Assembly: GCA_964505475.1 (NCBI GenBank)
Contig: CAZDIJ010000017.1
Coordinates: forward strand, 1 to 47,695
DNA from: JAGXQV01 sp964505475
Lineage (GTDB): Bacteria; Pseudomonadota; Gammaproteobacteria; Burkholderiales; Sulfuricellaceae
DNA length: 47,695 bases
Direction of reading: 5' to 3'
Each line of letters opens with the position of its first letter. Position 1 is the first letter of the stretch. Shown one piece after another: positions 1 through 6,347 of the stretch. Made by a program: the position numbers and the translations under genes. The notes below the pieces were generated by a model, which was not told where the DNA came from, ran no database searches, and saw nothing but the letters and a program-made list of their open reading frames with translations.

Positions 1-9
1 ATCTATCAA

Positions 10-55
10 TGCCAATTATCGCGCAAATTTGTGTCAATTATCGCGCCCGGTTACA
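10..55. repeat. Paired 15-bp terminal-type repeats, first cluster
   Basis: TGCCAATTATCGCGC (10-24) and TGTCAATTATCGCGC (32-46) lie at a pitch of exactly 22 bp. A CA dinucleotide follows at 54-55, 22 bases after the start of the second copy. The cluster at 2027-2072 has the same layout and orientation. A degenerate third copy (TGTCATTATCG, 86-96) shares the preceding ATCAA with the first one. The regular pitch suggests transposase-binding sites. Confidence 0.6.
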
Positions 56-109
56 GGTTACAACCACTACCCGCGCACCAATCAATGTCATTATCGAGGA
101 TGCTACGCT

Positions 110-667
110 ATGAATACCGCCGTTATTACCGCCACCTCCCTGGTTGTGTTTGATGCCGGGGAAACCTCAGAACACCTTTCCGCGCAGATCGACGACCGCC
201 CGGACGGCAATAACAAGGGCAAAACGTCGTTTAAAAAAGGCGATGCCCCGGCTTTTTTGATCTGGTGCAGCATTCCCGCCACACTGAGCGTCTCCGCCGT
301 GGGCGGCAGTTTATCCCAAATCGGCGGTGGGATTATTACCCGCCACGAACAGGATGTCGTCGAATATTTGGCCAGGGGCGAAACCACGATCGAGATTCAA
401 ATATCCCCGCCGGCGCGCGGGCTGCCGTCACTCGACTGGGAAACGGCGGCCAGTGGCATTACGCTGGTTGCCGGGAAGGTGTTGGGCAACGGCAGTATCG
501 CCAGTGTGATTTTCCAGCGCAAAATAACTCCCACTCCACCGCCCGGCGTCTGGATTGCCGGCGCTTTGAAGTGGTCGGCGCTGGCCGAGGCTTATAAGAT
601 TTCAACACAAGCAACAACCACCGCCAAGCGTGTCGTGCTGCTGGCTGTTGCGGGGGAAACGTCATGA
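110..667 (+). CDS. Phage-type protein of unknown function
   Basis: The product has 185 residues and I do not recognise its family. It has no signal peptide or membrane segment. It is rich in small residues, with an extended, probably beta-rich middle (GGSLSQIGGGIITRHE) and a short proline run (PTPPPGVW) about 40 residues before the end. The start is placed at ATG 110 because GAGGA (96-100) precedes it at a good distance. The open frame continues upstream through the terminal repeats, which are unlikely to be coding. The stop overlaps the start of the next gene (ATGA at 664-667), so the two are probably translationally coupled. Location in the element just before com suggests a late or virion-associated role, but this is only context. 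Confidence 0.6.
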   Translation: MNTAVITATSLVVFDAGETSEHLSAQIDDRPDGNNKGKTSFKKGDAPAFLIWCSIPATLSVSAVGGSLSQIGGGIITRHEQDVVEYLARGETTIEIQISPPARGLPSLDWETAASGITLVAGKVLGNGSIASVIFQRKITPTPPPGVWIAGALKWSALAEAYKISTQATTTAKRVVLLAVAGETS

Positions 668-969
668 TCGCTGTTGGCGCAAGCATTTGGCGCGTACAGC
701 GCGGCATTGCTCCGTTCGCGGTATCGGACAACCCGCTGGCCGCCGGGGCTGCGCACATCCTCGCCCTGGCGGCGGATCAAGCCTGGTCTGACGCCAATGC
801 CGAAACGCAGGTAATACAGACCCCCGTTTTGCTGAATGCCGCCATCGGGCAAACGGTGATCGCTAATATCGACGATGGCCGCACTCTCTCAGGCAAGATC
901 AGCGCCATCGAGCACATCATTGATCCGCCGCTGGCTGTGACGCGGCTGGAAATCGAGGTGGCGCAGTAA
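664..969 (+). CDS. Small phage-type protein of unknown function
   Basis: The product has 101 residues and overlaps the preceding gene by four bases (ATGA), a sign of translational coupling. It has alternating hydrophobic and small residues (AAGAAHILALAADQAW near residues 27-42) and a C-terminal half that looks beta-stranded and ends in LEIEVAQ. No signal peptide, metal motif or catalytic motif is visible. It belongs to the same transcription unit as the 185-residue protein. I cannot name a family. The next 165 bases carry no gene but a strongly folded leader. Confidence 0.6.
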   Translation: MIAVGASIWRVQRGIAPFAVSDNPLAAGAAHILALAADQAWSDANAETQVIQTPVLLNAAIGQTVIANIDDGRTLSGKISAIEHIIDPPLAVTRLEIEVAQ

Positions 970-1000
970 CTATCTGGAGGATTGATTGTAGTAGAGAGAG

Positions 1001-1134
1001 GAAGCGGCCACCCCGGTGCGGGAACACCGGAGCGGCCGCCGCAGCACACTGATGCAACCAGTGAGCCTTGACCAAGGCTTCCCCGCCACGTACGCGGCGC
1101 AGGGAGCCTATCACAAACCGATGAAAGGCTCATC
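1001..1134 (+). promoter_or_regulatory. Candidate structured RNA leader upstream of com
   Basis: Several hairpins lie between the 101-residue gene and com. GCGGCC (1004-1009) pairs with GGCCGC (1034-1039), enclosing CCGGTG (1013-1018) paired with CACCGG (1025-1030). GAGCCTT can pair with AAGGCTT around 1063-1080. Just before com, GAGCCT pairs with AGGCTC, which encloses the AAAGG that would serve as com ribosome-binding site; the upstream GAGCCTT could compete for the same AGGCTC. This layout would allow translational switching. Known: Mu Com controls mom translation through an mRNA hairpin. A leader before com itself is an inference from this sequence. Confidence 0.45.
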
Positions 1135-1551
1135 ATGGAAGAAATCCGTTGCGGGCAATGCGCCCGTAAACTGGCGGTCGCCGACTACCGGCGCATCGAT
1201 ATCAAGTGCCCGCGCTGCGGGACGCTGAATTCATTGAGGACTACAAGCCCCGAACGCTCTTTAACAATCAACACATCGCCCTGGCTGGCGCAGACCTCTA
1301 CCGAGGCGACAGCCTCGCGGTACTGCCCAGCCTGGCCGGCACATTCGACGCCGTTGTCACAGACCCACCATACAGCTCCGGCGGTCAGTCCAAGGGGGAT
1401 CGAGCGCGTGGCACCGGGCAAAAATACCTCAACAGTGGATCGACAGCTTTCCCCGATTTCCTGGGTGACACCAAAGACCAGCGCTCCTACTTGCACTGGT
1501 CAGCGCTTTGGATGTCCCTGTGCTTTGAGCGAATGGCGAATGGCGGCCTGA
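1135..1551 (+). CDS. com: Com-family zinc-finger regulator of phage DNA modification
   Basis: The first 45 residues match the Mu Com family: two CxxC knuckles (C6-x2-C9 and C25-x2-C28) in the pattern IRCGQC ... IKCPRCGTLN. In Mu, Com binds the mom mRNA and opens its ribosome-binding site, allowing the DNA-modification protein to be made. Family members are usually about 45-70 residues; here the frame stays open for 138 residues, and the extra part lies entirely over the methyltransferase frame, with low-complexity Ser/Thr/Pro-rich composition. The tail may be real or only an unpunctuated frame. The ATG is preceded by AAAGG inside a hairpin. It is probably cotranscribed with the methyltransferase that starts within it. 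Confidence 0.7.
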   Translation: MEEIRCGQCARKLAVADYRRIDIKCPRCGTLNSLRTTSPERSLTINTSPWLAQTSTEATASRYCPAWPAHSTPLSQTHHTAPAVSPRGIERVAPGKNTSTVDRQLSPISWVTPKTSAPTCTGQRFGCPCALSEWRMAA

Positions 1552-1982
1552 TGGTCGTCTTCTCAGACTGGCGCCAACTCCCCGTAACCACCGACGCCAT
1601 GCAAGCCGCCGGCATCACCTGGCGCGGCATCGCGGTATGGGACAAGACCGGCGGCGCCAGACCCTACAAGGGCGGCTTTCGCAGCCAGGCCGAATACATC
1701 GTATGGGGTAGCAAGGGAGCGTTAAAAGGCAACAGCTACTCGCCCGGCGTCTTCCGCGTCAATCCACAAACCGGCGGGAAACTGCACCAGGTAGGCAAAC
1801 CGCTCCCCCTCATGGAGTCCTTGGTATCAGCCTGCGGCCAGCACATCTTCGACCCCTTCATGGGATCGGCAACCACCGGCCTGGCAGCACTGTCACAAGG
1901 TAAACGCTTCACCGGCATCGAAGCCAGTGAGCATTATTTCAATGTAGCGGTGGATCGCCTGACCAGCCACCAAGGAGGATAA
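1206..1982 (+). CDS. Phage DNA methyltransferase (DPPY type), downstream of com
   Basis: The product has 258 residues and reads as an amino-group DNA methyltransferase of the N6-adenine or N4-cytosine kind. The catalytic motif DPPYSSGG lies near residues 53-60 and the AdoMet-binding motif FDPFMGSATTG near residue 217, an order typical of the beta class. FSDWRQLP and the block around VWDKTGGARPYKGG are typical of enzymes encoded beside com in Mu-like prophages. It would methylate phage DNA to evade host restriction, in the place of Mu mom. The only upstream in-frame start is GTG 1206, inside com and in the -1 frame; Mu mom likewise begins with GTG inside com. Com control of translation is therefore plausible. 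The exact start is uncertain. Confidence 0.8.
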   Translation: MPALRDAEFIEDYKPRTLFNNQHIALAGADLYRGDSLAVLPSLAGTFDAVVTDPPYSSGGQSKGDRARGTGQKYLNSGSTAFPDFLGDTKDQRSYLHWSALWMSLCFERMANGGLMVVFSDWRQLPVTTDAMQAAGITWRGIAVWDKTGGARPYKGGFRSQAEYIVWGSKGALKGNSYSPGVFRVNPQTGGKLHQVGKPLPLMESLVSACGQHIFDPFMGSATTGLAALSQGKRFTGIEASEHYFNVAVDRLTSHQGG

Positions 1983-1995
1983 TCACCTCGGCGTT

Positions 1996-2023
1996 TAACG
2001 GGTGCATTTTATCGCACCCGTTA
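1996..2023 (+). terminator. Hairpin after the methyltransferase
   Basis: TAACGGGTGC (1996-2005) and GCACCCGTTA (2014-2023) form a perfect 10-bp stem with an 8-base loop, 13 bases after the methyltransferase stop. There is no T tract, so it may be a Rho-assisted terminator or an end-proximal structure. Confidence 0.45.
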
Positions 2024-2026
2024 CAA

Positions 2027-2072
2027 TGCCAATTTTCGCGCAAAACGATGCCAATTTTCGCGCGCGTTTACA
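2027..2072. repeat. Paired 15-bp terminal-type repeats at the element end
   Basis: Two identical copies of TGCCAATTTTCGCGC (2027-2041 and 2049-2063) lie at 22-bp pitch, followed by CA at 2071-2072. They differ from the copies at 10-46 mainly by TTTTCG against TTATCG. The interrupted transposase frame resumes at about 2071-2073, so this is probably the outer end of the element. Confidence 0.6.
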
Positions 2073-2160
2073 CCTTGAACTTGCGTTTCTGCTTGCAGCG
2101 TATCCCCAATTTCCTGCGGATGCGCTTGACGCGGTGAACTGTGATTTTGACGCCGTTAGC
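2071..2160 (-). pseudogene. Fragment of an IS3-type transposase (OrfB)
   Basis: Read on the minus strand, this stretch encodes ANGVKITVHRVKRIRRKLGI and then RCKQKRKFKV before a stop that lies in the repeat sequence at 2068-2070. From memory, the VHRVKRIRRKLG plus CKQKRKFK pattern is typical of the helix-turn-helix end of IS3-family OrfB, just before the DDE domain. There is no start codon, and both sides are cut: by the element end on one side and by the tRNA-Lys terminator on the other. It looks like a relic into which the Mu-like element inserted. Confidence 0.45.
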
Positions 2161-2164
2161 CAGA

Positions 2165-2196
2165 AATGAAAAGGGCTTCCATCTCTGGAAGCCCTT
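2165..2196 (-). terminator. Intrinsic terminator of tRNA-Lys
   Basis: AAGGGCTTCC (2171-2180) and GGAAGCCCTT (2187-2196) form a perfect 10-bp stem with a 6-base loop. On the minus strand it is followed by TTTTCATTT and lies just downstream of the tRNA. Confidence 0.8.
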
Positions 2197-2203
2197 AATT
2201 TCC

Positions 2204-2279
2204 TGGTAGGCCGTGCCAGATTCGAACTGGCGACCAACGGATTAAAAGTCCGCTGCTCTACCGGCTGAGCTAACGACCC
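2204..2279 (-). tRNA. tRNA-Lys (anticodon TTT)
   Basis: A full 76-base cloverleaf with encoded CCA can be drawn: acceptor 7 bp, D arm GCTC/GAGC, anticodon arm with loop CTTTTAA, T arm with TTCGAAT. The anticodon is TTT, giving lysine. The first acceptor pair is G1-U72 instead of the usual G-C. It has its own terminator. Confidence 0.95.
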
Positions 2280-2412
2280 AAGAAAGACGCGCATTTTAAA
2301 TGAGCATGGCGACATTGTCCAGAGTTAGGCGGCATTTTCTGGTTACACGGATTCCGCGGCTTGACACCAAAGCCAGCCAACCGTAACGTTGACGAAACCA
2401 TCTGGAACCACC

Positions 2413-2640
2413 ATGCAAACCCTCGAATTCCAACTTTCCAGCGAATATGTTGAACTCTGCAATCTGCTCAAGCTCGTCGGCGTGGCGGATAGCGGCGGAC
2501 GAGGCAAGGCGCTGGTAGCCGAAGGTGCGGTTACCGTCGACGGTCGGCAGGAAAATCGCAAAACCGCAAAAATCCGTGCCGGCCAGGTCGTGGAATGTAG
2601 CGGCACCAAAATAAACATTGCACCGCAACAAAAACGATGA
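2413..2640 (+). CDS. ybcJ: S4-domain RNA-binding protein, YbcJ-like
   Basis: The product has 75 residues, close to the usual length of the YbcJ family (about 70). It is almost entirely one S4 RNA-binding domain: VELCNLLKLVGVADSGGRGK, then AEGAVTVDGRQENRKTAKI and the closing strand. It is likely to bind structured or ribosomal RNA; the family's physiological role is poorly known. The start is set at ATG 2413, preceded by GGA, giving an N-terminus that fits the family. The frame itself could begin 24 bases earlier. It stands alone between tRNA-Lys and a convergent gene. Confidence 0.85.
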   Translation: MQTLEFQLSSEYVELCNLLKLVGVADSGGRGKALVAEGAVTVDGRQENRKTAKIRAGQVVECSGTKINIAPQQKR

Positions 2641-2676
2641 ACGCCCTCATCTGGACATATCTCGAAAAAACACAGC

Positions 2677-3255
2677 TTAGCGGTAGATGGCTTTCTGCTG
2701 TTCAGCCGCCCATTCCCGTTCGCGGAGTTCTCGTTGCAGCCGAAGGGCGTTGTGGCGGCGCTCCTCGGCCAATCGTTCCTTATCGGCCTTGATCTCCCTC
2801 TCCCTTCGGGCGATATCGCTTTGCATGCGCAGCAAGCGCCGCTCTTCCGAGGAGACTACTTGAGCACCATTTCCTCTTGCCGATTGCGCTTGCCCCCCTT
2901 TGGATGGCGGGGCTTTCTTGGCGCCTAGCTTCTGTATCTCGGCCTTGGCCTCCGCAAGGTTTTTTTCCAAACCGGCGCTCAGTTCGTTTGCTGCAGCAAG
3001 GTCGGCAACGACTTTGGCACTCTCTTCCTTGGCCTTGACAAGTTCCTCTTCGGCTTGGTGTAACGCTGCCTTGGCCGACTCTTCGCTGGCCTTGGCCGCC
3101 TTCAAATCGGCACCAGTTTTGGCGATGACCGTGCGGAGTTCTTTTATTGACGTGGTAACCATGTAATAAGCGCCGCCTGCTGATGCAAGGATGACGACCA
3201 AACATAGGGCGATGGCGATTTTGTTGGCCTTGATGAAAGATAATATTTTCTCCAT
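2677..3255 (-). CDS. Membrane-anchored coiled-coil protein of unknown function
   Basis: The product has 192 residues. A short basic N-terminus is followed by one membrane segment (residues about 12-33, IAIALCLVVILASAGGAYYM). A long Ala/Glu/Lys-rich coiled coil runs from about 37 to 112, then a Pro/Gly-rich linker (KKAPPSKGGQAQSARG) and a second charged coiled coil to the end. It is most likely an inner-membrane protein with a long helical periplasmic or cytoplasmic rod. GGAG stands about ten bases before the ATG. It lies downstream of rdgC but 170 bases away. I do not recognise a family. Confidence 0.7.
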   Translation of the reverse strand: MEKILSFIKANKIAIALCLVVILASAGGAYYMVTTSIKELRTVIAKTGADLKAAKASEESAKAALHQAEEELVKAKEESAKVVADLAAANELSAGLEKNLAEAKAEIQKLGAKKAPPSKGGQAQSARGNGAQVVSSEERRLLRMQSDIARREREIKADKERLAEERRHNALRLQRELREREWAAEQQKAIYR

Positions 3256-3425
3256 GTCGCATGCGCTCCACTGTTAGCCCGGATTTATTTTTGGCCTCAC
3301 GACCGATGGGCCTTTTTCAAAAAACCGATACTACATCCTAACATTTTCTACCAATTAGTCAGTTCTAAACGCACAACCCCTCAGAAAATCACCCTTCCAC
3401 GCCACCTGTAGAATTGTTGTCACGT

Positions 3426-4331
3426 TTATACTTTCTCGGCGGTTTCGCCTCCCAGTGCTTCGACAAGGTCGTTCAGCATGCGCGCCAGTTCCCCGGCCAT
3501 GAGAGCGAAGTCGATTTCGAACAACTCCTCGGCGGTGTCGGCCTGCGACTCGGCTTCTTCCTTGAGGATGTCTAGAAAAGACAGGCGCTTGATTTGCCCT
3601 TGCTCGGTCAGGATGAAAGAGATTCTGTCGTTCCATGTCATGGCCAAACGGGTAACCATCTTTCCCGAAGCGATATGCCGGCGAATTTCCTCGCCTTCCA
3701 GAGCATGGCGCACGTAGCGCACAGTGGACATTTCTTCATCGCTGGCTTTCAGTTCCAAATCGCGATCAATGGTGAACCCGGCCGGGGCATCGCCTCCGGC
3801 CAGCCACTCGGTCATCGCCGAACTTGGCGAACGCTCGGTCTTCAGCAAGCGCACTGGCAAATCGCCGAGAACTTCGTGCAACATTTCCAGCAAGGCCTCG
3901 ACCTTGGTTTGCGAGGCGGCATCAACCGCCAGCCAGCCGTTGACCGGGTCGATCCATACCCGAACGGTGAAGCGGCGCACGAAAGCACGCGGCAACAACT
4001 CGTCGGTTACCCGTTCCCTGATTTCGCGCATCTGCTTTCCGCCGACACGGTAGCCTTGCTGTTCCGCCGTCGCGGCGGCTCGCTCCTTGGCGGCCTGATT
4101 GACCACCGATGCCGGCAGGAGCTTTTGCTCGACGCCGAAAGCGATCAGAATTTGCTGGTTGAGAATGCGCACCAGGCGTTCATCGCCGCTCGGTCCCACC
4201 CAACCGTGAGTTTCCTTCTCCAACCCACCGCAGCCCTGGAGAGGATGGCGGGACAACTTCGCTTCCAGTTCAAAGGGCTCCATCTTGGAGCCGGAAGGAA
4301 TACGATAAACGAGGAGATTTTTGAACCACAT
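3426..4331 (-). CDS. rdgC: Recombination-associated protein RdgC
   Basis: The product has 301 residues, the usual length for RdgC. The N-terminus MWFKNLLVYRIP, the block GWVGPSGDERLVR, and the C-terminal half with MTEWLAGGDAPAGFTIDRD and FILTEQGQIKRLSFLD are all typical. RdgC forms a ring-shaped dimer around double-stranded DNA, binds without sequence preference and restrains RecA, and it associates with the nucleoid. No signal or membrane segment is present, as expected. It follows the HD-hydrolase gene with a 42-base gap and is probably cotranscribed with it. Confidence 0.95.
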   Translation of the reverse strand: MWFKNLLVYRIPSGSKMEPFELEAKLSRHPLQGCGGLEKETHGWVGPSGDERLVRILNQQILIAFGVEQKLLPASVVNQAAKERAAATAEQQGYRVGGKQMREIRERVTDELLPRAFVRRFTVRVWIDPVNGWLAVDAASQTKVEALLEMLHEVLGDLPVRLLKTERSPSSAMTEWLAGGDAPAGFTIDRDLELKASDEEMSTVRYVRHALEGEEIRRHIASGKMVTRLAMTWNDRISFILTEQGQIKRLSFLDILKEEAESQADTAEELFEIDFALMAGELARMLNDLVEALGGETAEKV

Positions 4332-4373
4332 GGCGAATACCCAAATAATGGAATTATACGGAAACGGCGTGAT

Positions 4374-4988
4374 TTACAGGGCGCCGCCGAGCAAAACATA
4401 CCTTCTGCGCCACTCGTCGCGACAGCGCGCCTCGCCCCAGGCAATCATTTCGCCGTCCCACAGCCGCCCGCGATAGCCGCTCCCGACATCGCGCCGTGCA
4501 TCCTTCTCCGACCAGCAGCCGAGCAGGACGGCTTCCGTAACGGCCAAGATGCGCTCCGCCCGCTTGCGGGCTTCCTCCCATTCCTGGGGCAATGTCGCCG
4601 GCAGGCCGACACGGATGCGGATCGCCCGGTCGAGACGTTCTTCAACCTCTCCGTAACCATGCGCCTTGATGGCGGCCTTGAGCGGCGAAGGCAGATCCTT
4701 GAGCAAGGCCTCGGCGAGATCGTGGATCAGCACGTATAAGCGCGCCTCCCTGGGCGCCTTGCGCCACACCATCTCCTTGAATACCCGCTCCTCCAGCACG
4801 CAATGCTGTGCCACGCGATAGGCTTCGTCGCCGACCGTTTGTCCGTTCCAGCGCGGCTCGCGGGAAATTGCGGTCAGAAAATCGCCGCCGATGTCGATGT
4901 CCAGAGGGGACGGGTCGAGCAAATGCACCATGCGGCCGGAAAGCATGCGCTGGTAAAGACGGGGAGTTTCCTGGTGGGTGGGTATCAT
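4374..4988 (-). CDS. HD-domain phosphohydrolase
   Basis: The product has 204 residues. The H...HD...D metal-binding set of the HD superfamily is visible: His in VAQHCVLEE near residue 63, HD in VLIHDLAEA near residue 89, and Asp in LKDLPSPLK near residue 97. The spacing and the HDLAEA..KDLPSPLK block match small soluble HD hydrolases that dephosphorylate nucleotides, such as the YfbR group, but the substrate cannot be told from sequence. There is no fused domain. It lies directly upstream of rdgC on the same strand. The region before it (4989-5182) shows no gene. Confidence 0.8.
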   Translation of the reverse strand: MIPTHQETPRLYQRMLSGRMVHLLDPSPLDIDIGGDFLTAISREPRWNGQTVGDEAYRVAQHCVLEERVFKEMVWRKAPREARLYVLIHDLAEALLKDLPSPLKAAIKAHGYGEVEERLDRAIRIRVGLPATLPQEWEEARKRAERILAVTEAVLLGCWSEKDARRDVGSGYRGRLWDGEMIAWGEARCRDEWRRRYVLLGGAL

Positions 4989-5182
4989 CCGGCAAAAAAT
5001 TGTTTTGATACAGTTCGGCTGCTTTCACAAGCTATTGGTACATTATGGAAGAAGATCGAAGTCACATGGCTCTGGGTTATGCCAGCACAGCCATCACCTC
5101 TAGCGGCGCACAAGCCAGATTTTCCCTGATGGAATACCGGCCTCTACTACCCTGGCGGAACCCGGGGAGCATGCATGTTTGC

Positions 5183-5764
5183 TTAGCGGTGCTTGTACTT
5201 ACGGAATTGTCCGACCACCACTCCAAAAATTTCCAGTTGCCCTTGGGGACGAATCACCGGATAGGCAGGGTTGGCCGGACGCAAGACAAATTGGCCTTTT
5301 TCCCGGTCAAGGATTTTGAGGGTGAATTCATTGTCAACGATGGCGATCACCAGGTCGCCGATATTGGCAGCGGCATTTTTTTCCACCACCACCGTGTCGC
5401 CGGGGTGGATGCCGGCGTCGATCATCGAATCTCCCTTGACGGTGACCAGCACCGTCCGCGAGGGACGTTCAACCAGGTATTCGTCGATGGTGAGGGTGTC
5501 GCGCTGATCGTCGTTGGCAGGGCTGGGAAAACCGGCGCGCACGCTGTCGAAAATTGGCCGCTCGAAAAACAGCTTGCCCGGTTTGAGGCGCTTTTCCGGC
5601 GTTGCCTCGAGATAGCCGCGCAGCTTGAGGCGCGCCACCAGTGCGGCAACCGGGCTTTTCGAGTTGAACCCGAGCAATGCCATGATGGTGGAGTAAGGCG
5701 GCAATACGCCATGACCGGCGTAATAGTCCTGCAATTTGGCGAGATAATCGGCGTCATTTCCCAT
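5183..5764 (-). CDS. LexA-like self-cleaving repressor
   Basis: The product has 193 residues in the LexA layout: an N-terminal winged-helix DNA-binding part (about 1-65), a hinge with the Ala77-Gly78 cleavage site in VRAGFPSPA, and an S24 peptidase domain with Ser113 (KGDSMIDAGI) and Lys150 (FTLKILDRE). All catalytic residues are present. The N-terminal domain differs from canonical LexA (YSTIMALLGFNSKSPVAALV), so its operator should differ too; GAACGCCCGTTC sits on its own promoter. The start is set at ATG 5764: a TTG 12 bases upstream lies inside the -10 box. It may control SOS-type genes elsewhere; no imuB or dnaE2 cassette is adjacent. Confidence 0.85.
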   Translation of the reverse strand: MGNDADYLAKLQDYYAGHGVLPPYSTIMALLGFNSKSPVAALVARLKLRGYLEATPEKRLKPGKLFFERPIFDSVRAGFPSPANDDQRDTLTIDEYLVERPSRTVLVTVKGDSMIDAGIHPGDTVVVEKNAAANIGDLVIAIVDNEFTLKILDREKGQFVLRPANPAYPVIRPQGQLEIFGVVVGQFRKYKHR

Positions 5765-5772
5765 AAGCCGAC

Positions 5773-5801
5773 ACAATATGGAACGCCCGTTCCACTGTCA
5801 A
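5773..5801 (-). promoter_or_regulatory. Self-regulated promoter with LexA-like operator
   Basis: On the minus strand: -35 TTGACA (5801-5796), a 17-bp spacer, and -10 TATTGT (5778-5773). The spacer holds the perfect palindrome TGGAACG-CC-CGTTCCA (5779-5794), so repressor binding would block RNA polymerase. The core fits GAAC-N4-GTTC, the LexA-box form known from Gram-positive bacteria. Transcription would start at about 5768-5764, at or next to the ATG, so the mRNA may be leaderless. Confidence 0.85.
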
Positions 5802-5857
5802 GAGTTACTTACCTCTCTCCGAACCGGATAACCGATGCGAGGGGGAGGAAGTACCGG

Positions 5858-6076
5858 TTACACCGGCGCCAAAGGGTGAGGATGGCGCGAAATCCTCTCC
5901 CACAGCGACCACTCCCGGCAGGTTGCTTCGGGATCCGAGGCGCCGCCCAAAATCACGCACCTGTCAGCCTCATCCCGCAAGCTGCAAATGAACTGCCCAT
6001 CGTCGAAAATCCGTCGGCCTTTCCAGTTGTTGCACGTAATACAGACTTCTTGCCCGGAATAATATTGCATGTGCAT
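5858..6076 (-). CDS. Small Cys-rich protein upstream of the LexA-like gene
   Basis: The product has 72 residues with five cysteines: VCITC near residues 12-15, FICSL, DRCVI and ATCREW. The CxxC and spaced cysteines suggest zinc or iron-sulfur binding. GGGAGG (6083-6088) lies six bases before ATG 6076, which decides the start among three nearby ATGs. There is no signal peptide. It lies upstream of the LexA-like gene on the same strand, but that gene has its own promoter between them. I do not recognise a family. Confidence 0.6.
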   Translation of the reverse strand: MHMQYYSGQEVCITCNNWKGRRIFDDGQFICSLRDEADRCVILGGASDPEATCREWSLWERISRHPHPLAPV

Positions 6077-6347
6077 TTGCATCCTCCCAACCAACAATTA
6101 CCCACATAGGCGATAAGGTTACATTGCAACCCCCCCGGCAAACATCGGGGCGCACCAGATTCCAAGCTAGGGGATTCCCCGATTATCCCGAATGGATTTA
6201 AAGAGGCTATCCGAGCAGACATACGCCACGGTGACAATCACGGAAAACCAACCTATACGACCCGCCCCATCGGATTTTTGCCATTTCAGGGTAAAATGCT
6301 CAATTTTTCCCGAACGACCCGAGACAAACACAGGGCAGGAAGCATTT

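Larger units (their letters stand above)
1..2072 (+). mobile_element. End part of a Mu-like prophage or transposable element (partial)
   Basis: Seen: two overlapping phage-type genes, a structured leader, a Com-like zinc-finger gene and an overlapping DPPY methyltransferase, followed 45 bases later by a pair of 15-bp repeats at 22-bp pitch ending in a CA dinucleotide at 2071-2072. Known: in phage Mu the com-mom modification operon lies next to the right end, and the transposase sites R1 and R2 there sit side by side with 22-bp pitch. Inferred: the window holds the right end of a Mu-like element. A similar repeat pair at 10-46, in the same orientation, complicates this and may be the end of a second element. 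IS21-type elements also carry multiple terminal repeats and are an alternative. The other end lies outside the window. Confidence 0.5.

Noticed and set aside
1135..1551. Programmed -1 frameshift fusing Com to the methyltransferase
   Set aside because: The frames would allow it, but I found no slippery heptamer in the overlap; internal initiation at GTG, as in Mu mom, is simpler.
5045..6109. Plus-strand open frame of 354 codons across the LexA-like gene
   Set aside because: It runs antisense to a well-supported repressor, its promoter and the Cys-rich gene.
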